From Pedobacter sandarakinus (lineage in GTDB: Bacteria > Bacteroidota > Bacteroidia > Sphingobacteriales > Sphingobacteriaceae): a stretch of 64,000 bases of DNA. Positions 45,111 through 52,531 of this stretch are shown piece by piece. Below the pieces are notes generated by a model that saw nothing but the letters and a program-made list of their open reading frames with translations, was not told the DNA's origin and did not search any database. The number at the start of each line of letters is the position of its first letter. Position 1 is the first letter of the stretch. Position numbers and translations under genes: made by a program. The stretch is from positions 1,240,001-1,304,000 of the forward strand of contig NZ_JAPIVG010000001.1 in NCBI RefSeq assembly GCF_026240095.1. The letters run 5' to 3'.

Positions 45111-45971
45111 ATGAAAGGTATAATCTTAGCAGGAGGGAGCGGAACGCGTTTACATCCTTTAACCCTTGCTTGTAGCAAACAAATGATGCCGGTTTATGAT
45201 AAGCCGATGATTTATTATCCATTATCAACTTTGATGCTCGCCGGCATCCGGGAGGTGCTCATTATTTCGACACCACATGATCTTCCTAACTTTGAGAAGT
45301 TGCTGGGTGATGGATCGACATTGGGTTGTAAATTCACTTATGCCGTACAAGCCGAGCCAAATGGTTTAGCCCAGGCTTTCGTTATTGGTGAGGAATTTAT
45401 CGGGCAGGATAAGGTTGCTTTGGTGCTCGGTGATAATATTTTCCACGGTGATGGTATGGCGAAGTTACTGCAGGCCAGTGCAGACCCTGAAGGCGGGGTG
45501 GTATTTGCCTATCAAGTAAGTGATCCCGAGCGCTATGGCGTTGTGGAATTTGATTCGAATAATAAGGCTATTTCTATCGAAGAGAAACCTGAGCATCCTA
45601 AATCTGATTACGCTGTTCCTGGTTTATATTTTTACGATAATGAAGTGGTAGAAATTGCTAAGAATATCAAGCCTTCTCCTCGTGGCGAATATGAGATTAC
45701 TGATATCAACCGCATTTATTTAGAGCAGGGTAAACTTAAGGTTGGTGTATTAAGTCGTGGTACGGCTTGGTTAGATACTGGTACTTTTGCCTCACTAATG
45801 CAGGCGGGGCAGTTCGTTCAAATTATAGAAGAGCGTCAAGGATTGAAGATTGGCTGTATAGAAGAAATTGCCTATCGGATGGGCTTTATTGATGCCGACC
45901 AGCTAAAAGCCATTGCAACGCCACTGGTTAAAAGTGGGTATGGTAGTTATCTACTAAAACTAATTAAGTAA
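45111..45971 (+). CDS. rfbA: Glucose-1-phosphate thymidylyltransferase
   Basis: First step of dTDP-rhamnose synthesis, here placed last in rfbBCDA. 286 aa: [20 protein letters not shown] is the nucleotide-binding loop with the catalytic Arg and Lys-containing segments, and [11 protein letters not shown] carries the metal-binding Asp. RmlA from other bacteria has the same length. A 30-base gap separates it from rfbD and a strong terminator ends the operon. Confidence 0.95.
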   Translation: MKGIILAGGSGTRLHPLTLACSKQMMPVYDKPMIYYPLSTLMLAGIREVLIISTPHDLPNFEKLLGDGSTLGCKFTYAVQAEPNGLAQAFVIGEEFIGQDKVALVLGDNIFHGDGMAKLLQASADPEGGVVFAYQVSDPERYGVVEFDSNNKAISIEEKPEHPKSDYAVPGLYFYDNEVVEIAKNIKPSPRGEYEITDINRIYLEQGKLKVGVLSRGTAWLDTGTFASLMQAGQFVQIIEERQGLKIGCIEEIAYRMGFIDADQLKAIATPLVKSGYGSYLLKLIK

Positions 45972-45976
45972 AATAG

Positions 45977-46006
45977 AAGTCTCGATGAAAATCGGGACTT
46001 TTTTTT
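45977..46006 (+). terminator. Terminator of the rfbBCDA operon
   Basis: AAGTCTCGAT (45977-45986), loop GAAA, ATCGGGACTT (45991-46000) followed by a T-run. One G-T pair. Very similar to the hairpin after the DUF4834 gene, so it may belong to a common terminator type of this genome. Confidence 0.85.
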
Positions 46007-46120
46007 GTACCAGCTGGATTATGTTTTGGCAAGGACCAGTGCTAAATCGCTAACAACATTGTGAATATAAGGGCGGTTTTTCGATATCTATGGCAGTATT
46101 TGTCGTTTGACTTGATGTTT

Positions 46121-46451
46121 CTTATGCCTCATCGGCGGCGGCCTATTTCCTTTGGCTTGATCCAAAAGAAACAAACCTGAGGCATAGCGAAAGCATGACA
46201 ACCAATAAAACAACAAAAACGCTGGCATAACTCGAGGCTTGGATCTGTTGTCGGATAAATTCGTCAAAGCTTTAGTTTCGGTATCACAAGCTGCGATGAA
46301 AAATCGCAGGGGACGCGATGCCTGGTTTGGTGTTTTATGAGATGTCTGCAAATGCTTTAACGCTTTCTCCTTCCAACATCTCCTAGGCCGGTTAGCACGG
46401 TGACTATAGCAGGGAGTCTACTATTGGAGCAGATAGCGGAGGTTGATTTTT
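46121..46451 (+). repeat. 331-bp repeat unit R1 (long form)
   Basis: Starts with CTTATGCCTCATCGGCGG and contains hairpin TTTTGG..CCAAAA-like around 46150-46170 (imperfect here), a perfect CTGCGAT-GAAAA-ATCGCAG stem-loop, and the block CCTTCCAACATCTCCTAGGC. Directly followed by unit R2 at a 331-base offset. The same unit recurs at 51.5-52.4 kb in the same orientation. Confidence 0.8.
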
Positions 46452-46520
46452 CTTATGCCTCATCGGCGGCCGCCTTTTTCTTTTGACTTGATCCATAAAG
46501 AAGCCTAAGCATCGCTACCC
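46452..46520 (+). repeat. Partial repeat unit R2
   Basis: The first roughly 70 bases of the unit (CTTATGCCTCATCGGCGGCC and the GCTTGATCC-like part), then it diverges. It begins exactly 331 bases after R1. Confidence 0.7.
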
Positions 46521-46627
46521 CTAGAATGATGTAGAAAAAAAACACGAGTGTTGCTTTCTTTCTGGAAAAGTGCAATTAAATTTTAACCATGGTAGTCTAT
46601 TCGATTTTATTACTAATGAACAGGATT

Positions 46628-46661
46628 TAAAACAGAAACCCGGGGATGAAAGCGGGTTCTG
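46628..46661 (-). terminator. Minus-strand terminator of the small HTH gene
   Basis: CAGA-A-ACCCG pairs with CGGGT-TCTG (46633-46661) with one bulged base. On the minus strand the stem is followed by TTTTAAAT. It is 23 bases downstream of the HTH gene stop. Confidence 0.6.
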
Positions 46662-46683
46662 CTATTTTTCGGGAGCGGCAATA

Positions 46684-46872
46684 TTAAGCACATGTTCTTT
46701 CCACCATTGCTTTGTCAATGCCTGAATATTCAGCAAATTCATCAATAGTGATGTATTGAAATTTGTTCTTGCCTAATAATAGCTTTAAATTTTTCAACAT
46801 CATTTGTGCATGTCTTAAACTTTTCCCTGTTAATAAACTTACATCCTTTGGATAAATACATACTCTTTTCAT
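46684..46872 (-). CDS. Small helix-turn-helix protein (probable)
   Basis: A 62-aa basic protein if the ATG at 46872 is used (an upstream TTG at 46938 would add 22 residues). Core segment KDVSLLTGKSLRHAQMMLKN followed by FQYITIDEFAEYSGID looks like two helix-turn-helix-like elements, resembling small excisionase/AlpA-like or MerR-type DNA-binding proteins found in Bacteroidota mobile islands. Own terminator and an AGTACT repeat upstream of it support a real transcription unit. Function uncertain. Confidence 0.55.
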   Translation of the reverse strand: MKRVCIYPKDVSLLTGKSLRHAQMMLKNLKLLLGKNKFQYITIDEFAEYSGIDKAMVERTCA

Positions 46873-46949
46873 TTGTTTAGGTGTTGATGCCGAAACAGAT
46901 GGAGGTGCCACTAGTGTTTGGTTTATGAAGCTATGCAAAAATCAAGTTT

Positions 46950-46966
46950 AGTACTATTACAGTACT
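46950..46966. promoter_or_regulatory. AGTACT double site upstream of the HTH gene
   Basis: AGTACTATTACAGTACT is a near-palindromic 17-mer with two self-complementary hexamers. It lies directly upstream of the outermost possible start of the small HTH gene. The same hexamer forms both ends of the rfbB-leader hairpin. Confidence 0.4.
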
Positions 46967-47222
46967 CTATCTATGCTTTATCCCTACTTAAGGTATGCTT
47001 GTGCTATGCTTTTGCATCGATTTTTTAACCAAGTTACTATCCCTGCCCGAGCGTTTATAAAAGAACGATTATTAATTAATACTAATTTAATGGGTAAAAA
47101 TTTAGATTACAAGCGAATAAAATCAACAAATACGTATATAACGAAAATAATGAAAAGACTGATTTTTTACGACTTATAACGCAGCAATAGCGTTTGTGCG
47201 ATCGGAGATTTTTATCGGATTG

Positions 47223-47230
47223 TAACTTTG
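47223..47230 (+). promoter_or_regulatory. Bacteroidota -7 element of the 47.2-48.8 kb cassette
   Basis: TAACTTTG matches TAnnTTTG, 22 bases before the first ATG. No good -33 element at the right spacing. Confidence 0.5.
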
Positions 47231-47252
47231 TAGCAGATGATAAAACCATATT

Positions 47253-48008
47253 ATGGCACGTCAAGAAGGAATCATTAAATTAAAAGGACAAATCGGGGAT
47301 TTGGCTTTTTACAAAACTAAGGATGGCTATCAAGCTCGCACCCGAGGAGGTGTATCGGCTGATCGGATTGCTAATGATCCAAGGTTTCAACGCACCAGAG
47401 AGAATGGTGCAGAGTTTGGCAGGGCTGCTAAAGCTGGTAAGCTTTTCAGGACCGCATTTAAGACCCTAACGAGTCAGTTAGCTGATAAAAAGATCAGCAA
47501 TAGGCTCTCAAAGCAAATGTTAAGGGTTGTCCAAGCGGATAGTATCAATGAACGGGGCATGCGCATGATTTTAGATGCTGAAACGGAGCTGTTAACAGGG
47601 TTTGAATTCAACGTGGATGGGATAGTTAGTACAAATGTGAACATGCCTTACAATGCCACAATCGACAGGGCTAGCGGCAATGCGACCATTGAGTTCGAAG
47701 CATTTAATGCAAGGGATTTGTTAGTGTCTCCACGTGGAGCAAGCCACTTCAAGTTGAGCGCGGCGACGGCAGTGATCGATTTTGAAGAAGGTGTATTTGA
47801 GCTAAATGTAGCGGAAAGTGCAGTTCTTAGCGTAAACGATGTAGCTATAGCCGCTACTACACTCAGTTGTAATGTAACACCTGCTTCTGTCAAGCCAATT
47901 TTTTCGTTGTTAGGGGTAAGCTTTTTCCAGCGTGTTAATGGAACAGATTACCTATTAAGCAATGGCGCTTACAATGGTTTGGCTGTAGTAAAGGTTAGCG
48001 GAATTTAA
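47253..48008 (+). CDS. Uncharacterised protein heading the four-gene cassette
   Basis: A 251-aa protein I know only as a recurrent Bacteroidota family with no assigned function. The N-terminus (ARQEGIIKLKGQIGDLAFYK) is strongly conserved in my memory of the family, then a basic segment (RTRENGAEFGRAAKAGKLFR) and a C-terminal beta-rich half of about 140 residues. No signal peptide, no membrane segment. The TAA stop and the next ATG share a base, so it is coupled to DUF5675. It starts 22 bases after a promoter-like element. Confidence 0.8.
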   Translation: MARQEGIIKLKGQIGDLAFYKTKDGYQARTRGGVSADRIANDPRFQRTRENGAEFGRAAKAGKLFRTAFKTLTSQLADKKISNRLSKQMLRVVQADSINERGMRMILDAETELLTGFEFNVDGIVSTNVNMPYNATIDRASGNATIEFEAFNARDLLVSPRGASHFKLSAATAVIDFEEGVFELNVAESAVLSVNDVAIAATTLSCNVTPASVKPIFSLLGVSFFQRVNGTDYLLSNGAYNGLAVVKVSGI

Positions 48009-48409
48009 TGGAAATATTATTGAGCCGCACCTATTTTAAAGTAGGCACAAATGGAAAAATAAGCCATAACGGACAATTTGTTTGCTATTCTATTGAATTA
48101 CCCTGGAGGAACAATAAGCGTAGTATCAGCTGTATACCAGAGGGTAAGTACTTATTGGTCAGGAGGTATCATCCTAAACATGGCCATCAGCTAGCTTTAA
48201 GTATTGTCCCCAATAGAGAAGCAATTCTAATCCATCCTGCAAATTTTGCTTTGCGTGAATTGCAAGGTTGTATTGCACCAGTAACATCGTGTACTGGTGA
48301 GGGGGAGGGTAATTACAGTCGCGTTGCGCTTGAACGACTGCAAGATTTAATATACCCAGCCTTGGAAGCAAATGAAAAAGTGTTTTTGGTGATCACATCG
48401 GTGAAATGA
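48008..48409 (+). CDS. DUF5675 family protein
   Basis: A 133-aa soluble protein. The conserved block ILIHPANFALRELQGCIAP (His76, Cys88) is the signature region; the order His then GCI with a strand on each side recalls the active-site arrangement of YkuD L,D-transpeptidases, so a cell-wall-related or peptidase-like activity is possible but not established. DUF5675 is known from phages and Bacteroidota islands. Translationally coupled to the 251-aa gene; about 50 bases before the next small gene. Confidence 0.82.
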   Translation: MEILLSRTYFKVGTNGKISHNGQFVCYSIELPWRNNKRSISCIPEGKYLLVRRYHPKHGHQLALSIVPNREAILIHPANFALRELQGCIAPVTSCTGEGEGNYSRVALERLQDLIYPALEANEKVFLVITSVK

Positions 48410-48463
48410 GTTTATCTAGCGCAAAGCGGCATCATTTACTTATTCGGTATAGCAGAATTATTA

Positions 48464-48670
48464 ATGCGTAAAAATTTGACTGATAAAAATGTAGCACAAT
48501 CTTCGGGGAAGGGTTGGCTATCGATCTTGAAAAAGAGTCTTGGGATGGCGGAACGAATAGCGGGTATATTGCTTGTTGCGCCTGTAAAATTACCAAGTAA
48601 AGTTCTGAGTACGGTACGCTATCTGGCGTTGATTTCAGGCGTTTTAAAAGCTACGTCAAGCGATGAATAG
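48464..48670 (+). CDS. 68-aa small membrane-associated protein
   Basis: Starts with a Lys-rich segment (MRKNLTDKNVAQSSGKGWLS) and has a hydrophobic stretch AERIAGILLVAPVKLPSKVL. Probably peripheral or single-pass. I do not recognise a named family. Its last eight bases overlap the start of the following small gene, showing a compact polycistronic unit. Confidence 0.6.
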   Translation: MRKNLTDKNVAQSSGKGWLSILKKSLGMAERIAGILLVAPVKLPSKVLSTVRYLALISGVLKATSSDE

Positions 48671-48827
48671 TACTGAAACTAAAATGGGGATGCTAGGCGG
48701 AATTTCATTTAGCGTTCTTGGGTTAAGTGCCAGTGATTTTGCACAAGCAACGTTGCTTGCCGGTATAGGAGCATGTGTAAGTTTCTTTGTGAGTAAGTTA
48801 CTACAATGGTTTCATAACCGAGAGTGA
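48663..48827 (+). CDS. 54-aa holin-like membrane protein
   Basis: ATG 48663, TGA at 48825. It contains two short hydrophobic segments (GISFSVLGLSASDF and ATLLAGIGACVSFFVS) and a positively charged end (KLLQWFHNRE), the size and build of a small holin or phage-like pore protein. It overlaps the 68-aa gene by eight bases and is followed by a terminator, so it is the last gene of the cassette. Holin function is an inference from layout only. Confidence 0.6.
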   Translation: MNSTETKMGMLGGISFSVLGLSASDFAQATLLAGIGACVSFFVSKLLQWFHNRE

Positions 48828-48852
48828 AAATAAATTTTTTTAATTATTTTGA

Positions 48853-48885
48853 ACGGGTGCCCTTAACTGTGCACCCGTATTTTCT
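48853..48885 (+). terminator. Terminator of the four-gene cassette
   Basis: ACGGGTGC (48853-48860) pairs perfectly with GCACCCGT (48871-48878), loop CCTTAACTGT, then ATTTTCTT. It sits 25 bases after the last small gene. Confidence 0.8.
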
Positions 48886-48996
48886 TATCACTTAATAATA
48901 ACGTGTTGCCTAATCAAATTGATATGAATCCTGTAGCAGATACAGGTGCTACCTTGGGCTAACCTGATTCTTTTACTTTAGGGCAAATGCTGATGA

Positions 48997-49242
48997 TTAG
49001 GATATTTCTGCGTCTATTGAAAAATTAACTAACTCTGCAAGCGTAATGCCTAAGCCTTCTGCTATTGCAATCATAGTTAATAAGGAGGGAGCAGTCTCGC
49101 CTTTTTCTATGCGGTGTATTTGGCTATAATCCACATCAGCGATTTGTTCAAGTACCCTGAGACTAATATTCCTTTTGTTTCTCAGATCTTTGAGGTGCAA
49201 TCCAAATAGCTTTAATATTTTTTCCTTTCTGACTTGATCCAC
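48997..49242 (-). CDS. XRE-family transcriptional regulator, GTG start
   Basis: An 81-aa helix-turn-helix protein with the lambda-repressor-like fold: the HTH is LRVLEQIADVDYSQIHRIEK, preceded by a basic LFGLHLKDLRNKRNISL helix; GETAPSLLTMIAIAEGLG closes the domain. The gene begins with GTG at 49242; no ATG is available at the N-terminus. It faces away from the four-gene cassette and is likely part of its control, as in phage-like repressor arrangements. No effector domain. Confidence 0.88.
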   Translation of the reverse strand: MDQVRKEKILKLFGLHLKDLRNKRNISLRVLEQIADVDYSQIHRIEKGETAPSLLTMIAIAEGLGITLAELVNFSIDAEIS

Positions 49243-49967
49243 TTGACAAATAGAAAAAAACAGAGCAGTTTAATTGTAGGACTATTTGCATACAATTCTA
49301 GATTTTATTATATTCGTTTAGCTATAAGAATTCTAATAGTGTTTGTTGGTTAAGCCTTTACCAGTTAAAGGAAGAAAGTTAAAGCACGCTGATATATATT
49401 CAGTCTACTTTGTATCTTGCTATTTTATCAAACATGAAGATCTAGTTGCAAAGCGTATATGGAGGCTGTCTTCGAATTAATTGTAGGCTTTAAAGCCTCA
49501 AAGTCATATTGCCTCTTCGCCCTGTTCCGTTTCCTATTTTCATCAAGTTAAGGTTAATGTTTAAAAAGGGAATGGACAGGGTATTATTACAACCAGTATC
49601 CTTATCGTTATTCTATTCGGTTATTAAGGACCTTAACAAGTCAATAAGTATGAAGATTGAAACAGATTATGATATCTTCTATATTTCTGCCATCCTTTCG
49701 AAACACAGAATGTAAAGGTATTCATTATAAGTCAATCATTACCGCTTCTCTGTGAAATAAAAAACAAGTGTAATTAATAATGTATTCTCTATGTTTATAG
49801 GATAATTCCTATCTATATTATTCGAATAGGAATGTTTTGTATAGTGAAAGCAATAGAGGCAGCAAAATGCTGGATGTTACTGCCTCTTTTTATGTAAGCA
49901 CTTGGGTTTGATGGCACCTTCAAACCTATTGCAGTATCATTTATAGGGTTGGTGGGAAATAGATAAT
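49243..49967 (+). other. Gene-poor stretch between regulator and orphan protein
   Basis: No gene above about 50 codons is supported. A plus-strand terminator-like hairpin is present at 49855-49891; the only candidates upstream are very short frames (30 aa at 49459, 52 aa at 49557) with no recognisable features. Confidence 0.45.
49855..49891 (+). terminator. Orphan terminator-like hairpin
   Basis: AGAGGCAG (49855-49862) pairs with CTGCCTCT (49880-49887), enclosing CAGC/GCTG, with TTTT after it on the plus strand. It has no clear gene upstream. Confidence 0.6.
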
Positions 49968-50348
49968 TTAGTAAGTGATCGTGATCTCCAAGCTACCTTC
50001 TGCTTCAAATGAACCATCCAGTGTGGCCAAAGCTCGAACCATACCTGTTGGTACAATTAACTTGCTATCATATCCTACTATAGGCTTCAAGTTTGGTTTG
50101 ATTAATGTAACCGGGAGCCTGCCTTCTACTGCAATTGCCGTTTGAGACGATAATGATTTAATTCTCGGGTAAGGCAGTGAATAGAGATGTTTCAGTTGCT
50201 CAGCATTAAGGTTAAATCTTTCGGCGATCCATCGAATAAAATCTAACTTAATGGCTTCTGCTTGTTGTGCCAAATAGGCATCTGGGTGCTTGTACAGCTC
50301 CATTTGCAGGGCTTTGATGCCTTGCGTGTTGAAATCAAACTTTTTCAT
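49968..50348 (-). CDS. Orphan hypothetical protein, 126 aa
   Basis: A soluble 126-aa protein with no recognised domain. The first half is helical (YLAQQAEAIKLDFIRWIAER), the second half is beta-rich and proline-containing (RLPVTLIKPNLKPIVGYDSK ... GSLEITITY). ATG 50348. A TAACTTTG -7 element lies 40 bases upstream on the minus strand, so it is transcribed by itself. It is inside the accessory island and could be an effector or an adaptor; nothing decides this. Confidence 0.6.
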   Translation of the reverse strand: MKKFDFNTQGIKALQMELYKHPDAYLAQQAEAIKLDFIRWIAERFNLNAEQLKHLYSLPYPRIKSLSSQTAIAVEGRLPVTLIKPNLKPIVGYDSKLIVPTGMVRALATLDGSFEAEGSLEITITY

Positions 50349-50387
50349 AAAATTTAGTTAAGGTTAGTCGCCATACCGGCGTTGCAC

Positions 50388-50395
50388 CAAAGTTA
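50388..50395 (-). promoter_or_regulatory. Minus-strand -7 element of the orphan 126-aa gene
   Basis: The minus strand reads TAACTTTG at 50395-50388, matching TAnnTTTG, with 40 bases to the ATG at 50348. Confidence 0.45.
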
Positions 50396-50568
50396 TACGA
50401 CCAATACTTCGCCTCTAAATTCTTGGAATTGTATTATGATGAACGATATATTATTAATGCCAAATGATATTTTCCACTTATAAACTCTTATTTCCGTCTT
50501 TTTAACCAAGAGAAATATCATTATCTTAGTTTATCTAATCTAGTATTAATGCTTTTCTAATTTATATT

Positions 50569-51360
50569 ATGGACAGCGCTCGTTATCCAAATATTTATGT
50601 TAGGGTTTTGGTTAGCCTTTTTATTGGGCATTTTTTGGTTTCGTATGGGGAAGACCAAAGCCTATTCCAGTTGTTGTTCATTTCATATTATTACCCAGCG
50701 TTGGGCGGAAGCTTTATAATTACGATGATCTTGGGCGAATTTATTTACAAGTTGCATCATTATTTTGAAGACCACCATACCTGGCGAGCAAATGCTAAAG
50801 TGAGGTTGTTACTACAGTTAGTTTGTGGTATTGTTATGTCAACTGTTTTGGCAGTGTCTTTAGCTTATACTTATTTTAGATTGAGGAATGTTTCGATTAT
50901 CGACGCAGGGTATTTTCGCTATGATTTCACCCTTGTTCTGTCATTTATTGCCTTGGGCAATTGTTACTACGCTATCATTAGTTTATTAAGGCTTAAATTA
51001 TTGCCTACGAGGAGGAATCATTCTAATACTACACGTTCCAGCGAGGCGAGTGCCAAGCTGAATCATCCTGCAATTATTTTTAGTAAGGATCGAAATGTAT
51101 ATGTTTACCAATTTGATGGTCGAAAATTAATTTGGGACAAAACGTTAAAGGAGACGCGTGAAGTTCTTACTTCTGGTAAGTATTTCCAAATCAATCGTGC
51201 CGCTATCATTCACTATCAAGTAGTATCCCATTATCGACCTGGCGAATCAAATACACTTAAACTTTTTTTCAGAAAGCCTTTTGAGGATTTAAGGTATCAT
51301 GTTAGTCAGCGAAATACTGTCGCCTTCAAAAGATGGTTTGCGAGCGAGGGTTTGGAATAG
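50569..51360 (+). CDS. Membrane-anchored LytTR-family regulator
   Basis: A 263-aa protein with four membrane helices in the first 145 residues (for example SLFIGHFLVSYG, RLLLQLVCGIVMSTVLAVSL) and a C-terminal LytTR DNA-binding domain from about residue 165 (AIIFSKDRNVYVYQFDGRKL, then FQINRAAIIHYQVVSHY). The response-regulator receiver domain usual for LytTR proteins is absent, so the membrane part may sense a signal directly. It is placed at the end of the island, next to the repeat array and before the fcl gene. A regulator of the polysaccharide locus is a plausible role. Confidence 0.88.
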   Translation: MDSARYPNIYVRVLVSLFIGHFLVSYGEDQSLFQLLFISYYYPALGGSFIITMILGEFIYKLHHYFEDHHTWRANAKVRLLLQLVCGIVMSTVLAVSLAYTYFRLRNVSIIDAGYFRYDFTLVLSFIALGNCYYAIISLLRLKLLPTRRNHSNTTRSSEASAKLNHPAIIFSKDRNVYVYQFDGRKLIWDKTLKETREVLTSGKYFQINRAAIIHYQVVSHYRPGESNTLKLFFRKPFEDLRYHVSQRNTVAFKRWFASEGLE

Positions 51361-51488
51361 CGCAGGCACTCAGATTTTTATCATCTCTACAAAAGTTGTT
51401 CATGCTTATCATTTATAGTAAAGGATTATTATATCTAAACTCATGGCTTCGATCTCTTCGTTTAGAATTGTTTTGTGATTCAGATTTT

Positions 51489-51780
51489 CTGATGCCTTAT
51501 AGGCGGCGACCTATCCACTTTTTTTTGATAAAAAGGCGAAACCTGGGCATAGCGAAGCCTGACAAGCAATAAAAATATACCAACACTGTCATAACTCAAG
51601 CCTTGGACTTGTTGTTGGGTAAATTGGGCAAAGCTTAATTTCGGAATTACGGGCTGTGATGAAAAATGGTAGATTACGCGATTCCTTTAACCATTTCTCC
51701 TTCCAACATCTCCTAGGCCGGTTAGCAGGGTGACCATAGGAGGAAGTCTACTATTGGAGCAGATAACGGAGGTTGTTTTT
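51489..51780 (+). repeat. Repeat unit R3 (short form, divergent)
   Basis: A copy of the 331-bp unit with an internal deletion of roughly 35-40 bases after GATTACGCGAT and a degraded stem CTGTGAT-GAAAA-ATGGTAG. Ends where R4 begins. Confidence 0.7.
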
Positions 51781-52111
51781 CTTACGTCTCATCGGCGGCG
51801 GCCTATTTCTTTTGGCTTGATCCAAAAGAAACCAAGCTGAGCATACCGAAAGCATGACAACCAACAAAACAACAAAAACGCTGGCATATTTCAAGGCTTG
51901 GATCTGTTGTCGGATAAACTCGTCAAAGCTTTAATTTCGGCATCACAAGCTGCGATGAAAAATCGCAGAGGACGCGATGCCTGGTTTAGTGGGTTATGAC
52001 AATGTGTGCAGAAAGTTTTAACATTTTCTCCTTCCAACATCTCCTAGGCCGGTAGCATTGCGCCCACAGCGGGAGCCTATTCCTTGGAGCAGATGGCTCA
52101 GGTAGTTTGTT
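51781..52111 (+). repeat. 331-bp repeat unit R4 (long form)
   Basis: Very similar to R1: the hairpin TTTTGGCTTGATCCAAAA, CTGCGAT-GAAAA-ATCGCAG and the CCTTCCAACATCTCCTAGGC block are all retained. Exactly 331 bases to R5. Confidence 0.8.
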
Positions 52112-52392
52112 CTTATCCCTCATCGGAGGCGCCTATTTCTTTTGGCTTGAACCAAAAGAAACATACCTGAGCATAGCGAAGCATGATAACTTATAAAAAC
52201 AACAGAAACGCTGGCATAAATCAAGGCTTGGATCTGTTGTCGGATCAATTCGTCAAAGCTTTAACTTCGGCATCACAAGCTGCGATGAAATATCGTTGAG
52301 TACGCGATGCATTTAACGTTTTTCCTTCCAACATCTCCCAGGCCATTTAGCAGGGAGCGTATCGCATTGAGTTTATTGTTTTGAGCGGATAG
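52112..52392 (+). repeat. Repeat unit R5 (short form)
   Basis: Shares the internal deletion of R3 (after ACGCGATGC) and lacks the last part of the unit. Contains TTTTGGCTTGAACCAAAA hairpin. Confidence 0.7.
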
Positions 52393-52475
52393 GTAAGGTG
52401 TGGAGTGATAGGGATCTCTGTATTTTATGCAAATAACCAATCGGCAGCCAATGGGGCATATTCGCTATTCATAGT

Positions 52476-52510
52476 AAAAGCCCAAGCGTTGGGATCAACC
52501 AATCTTGGGC
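52476..52510 (-). terminator. Terminator of fcl
   Basis: GCCCAAG pairs with CTTGGGC (52480-52510) and on the minus strand is followed by TTTT. It is about 22 bases downstream of the fcl stop. Confidence 0.75.
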
Positions 52511-52531
52511 CTTAACTAGATCTATATTTTA

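Larger units (their letters stand above)
46873..47252 (+). other. Intergenic region upstream of the accessory cassette
   Basis: No gene is supported here. AGTACT is repeated at 46950-46955 and 46961-46966 with a 5-base spacer. A -7 element lies at 47223 before the cassette. Confidence 0.5.

Noticed and set aside
46088..46351. 87-aa minus-strand frame in the left repeat
   Set aside because: It lies inside repeat unit R1; related copies at 51.5-52.4 kb do not keep the frame and the protein has no recognisable domain.
46973..47179. 68-aa plus-strand frame before the cassette
   Set aside because: Basic, no recognisable domain; no promoter or terminator supports it.
49557..49715. 52-aa plus-strand frame before the orphan terminator
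   Set aside because: No family, no promoter, and too short to support by composition; kept only as a question in the findings.
46121..52392. Repeat array as CRISPR
   Set aside because: Units are about 331 bases long with no short direct repeats or unique spacers, and there are no cas genes.
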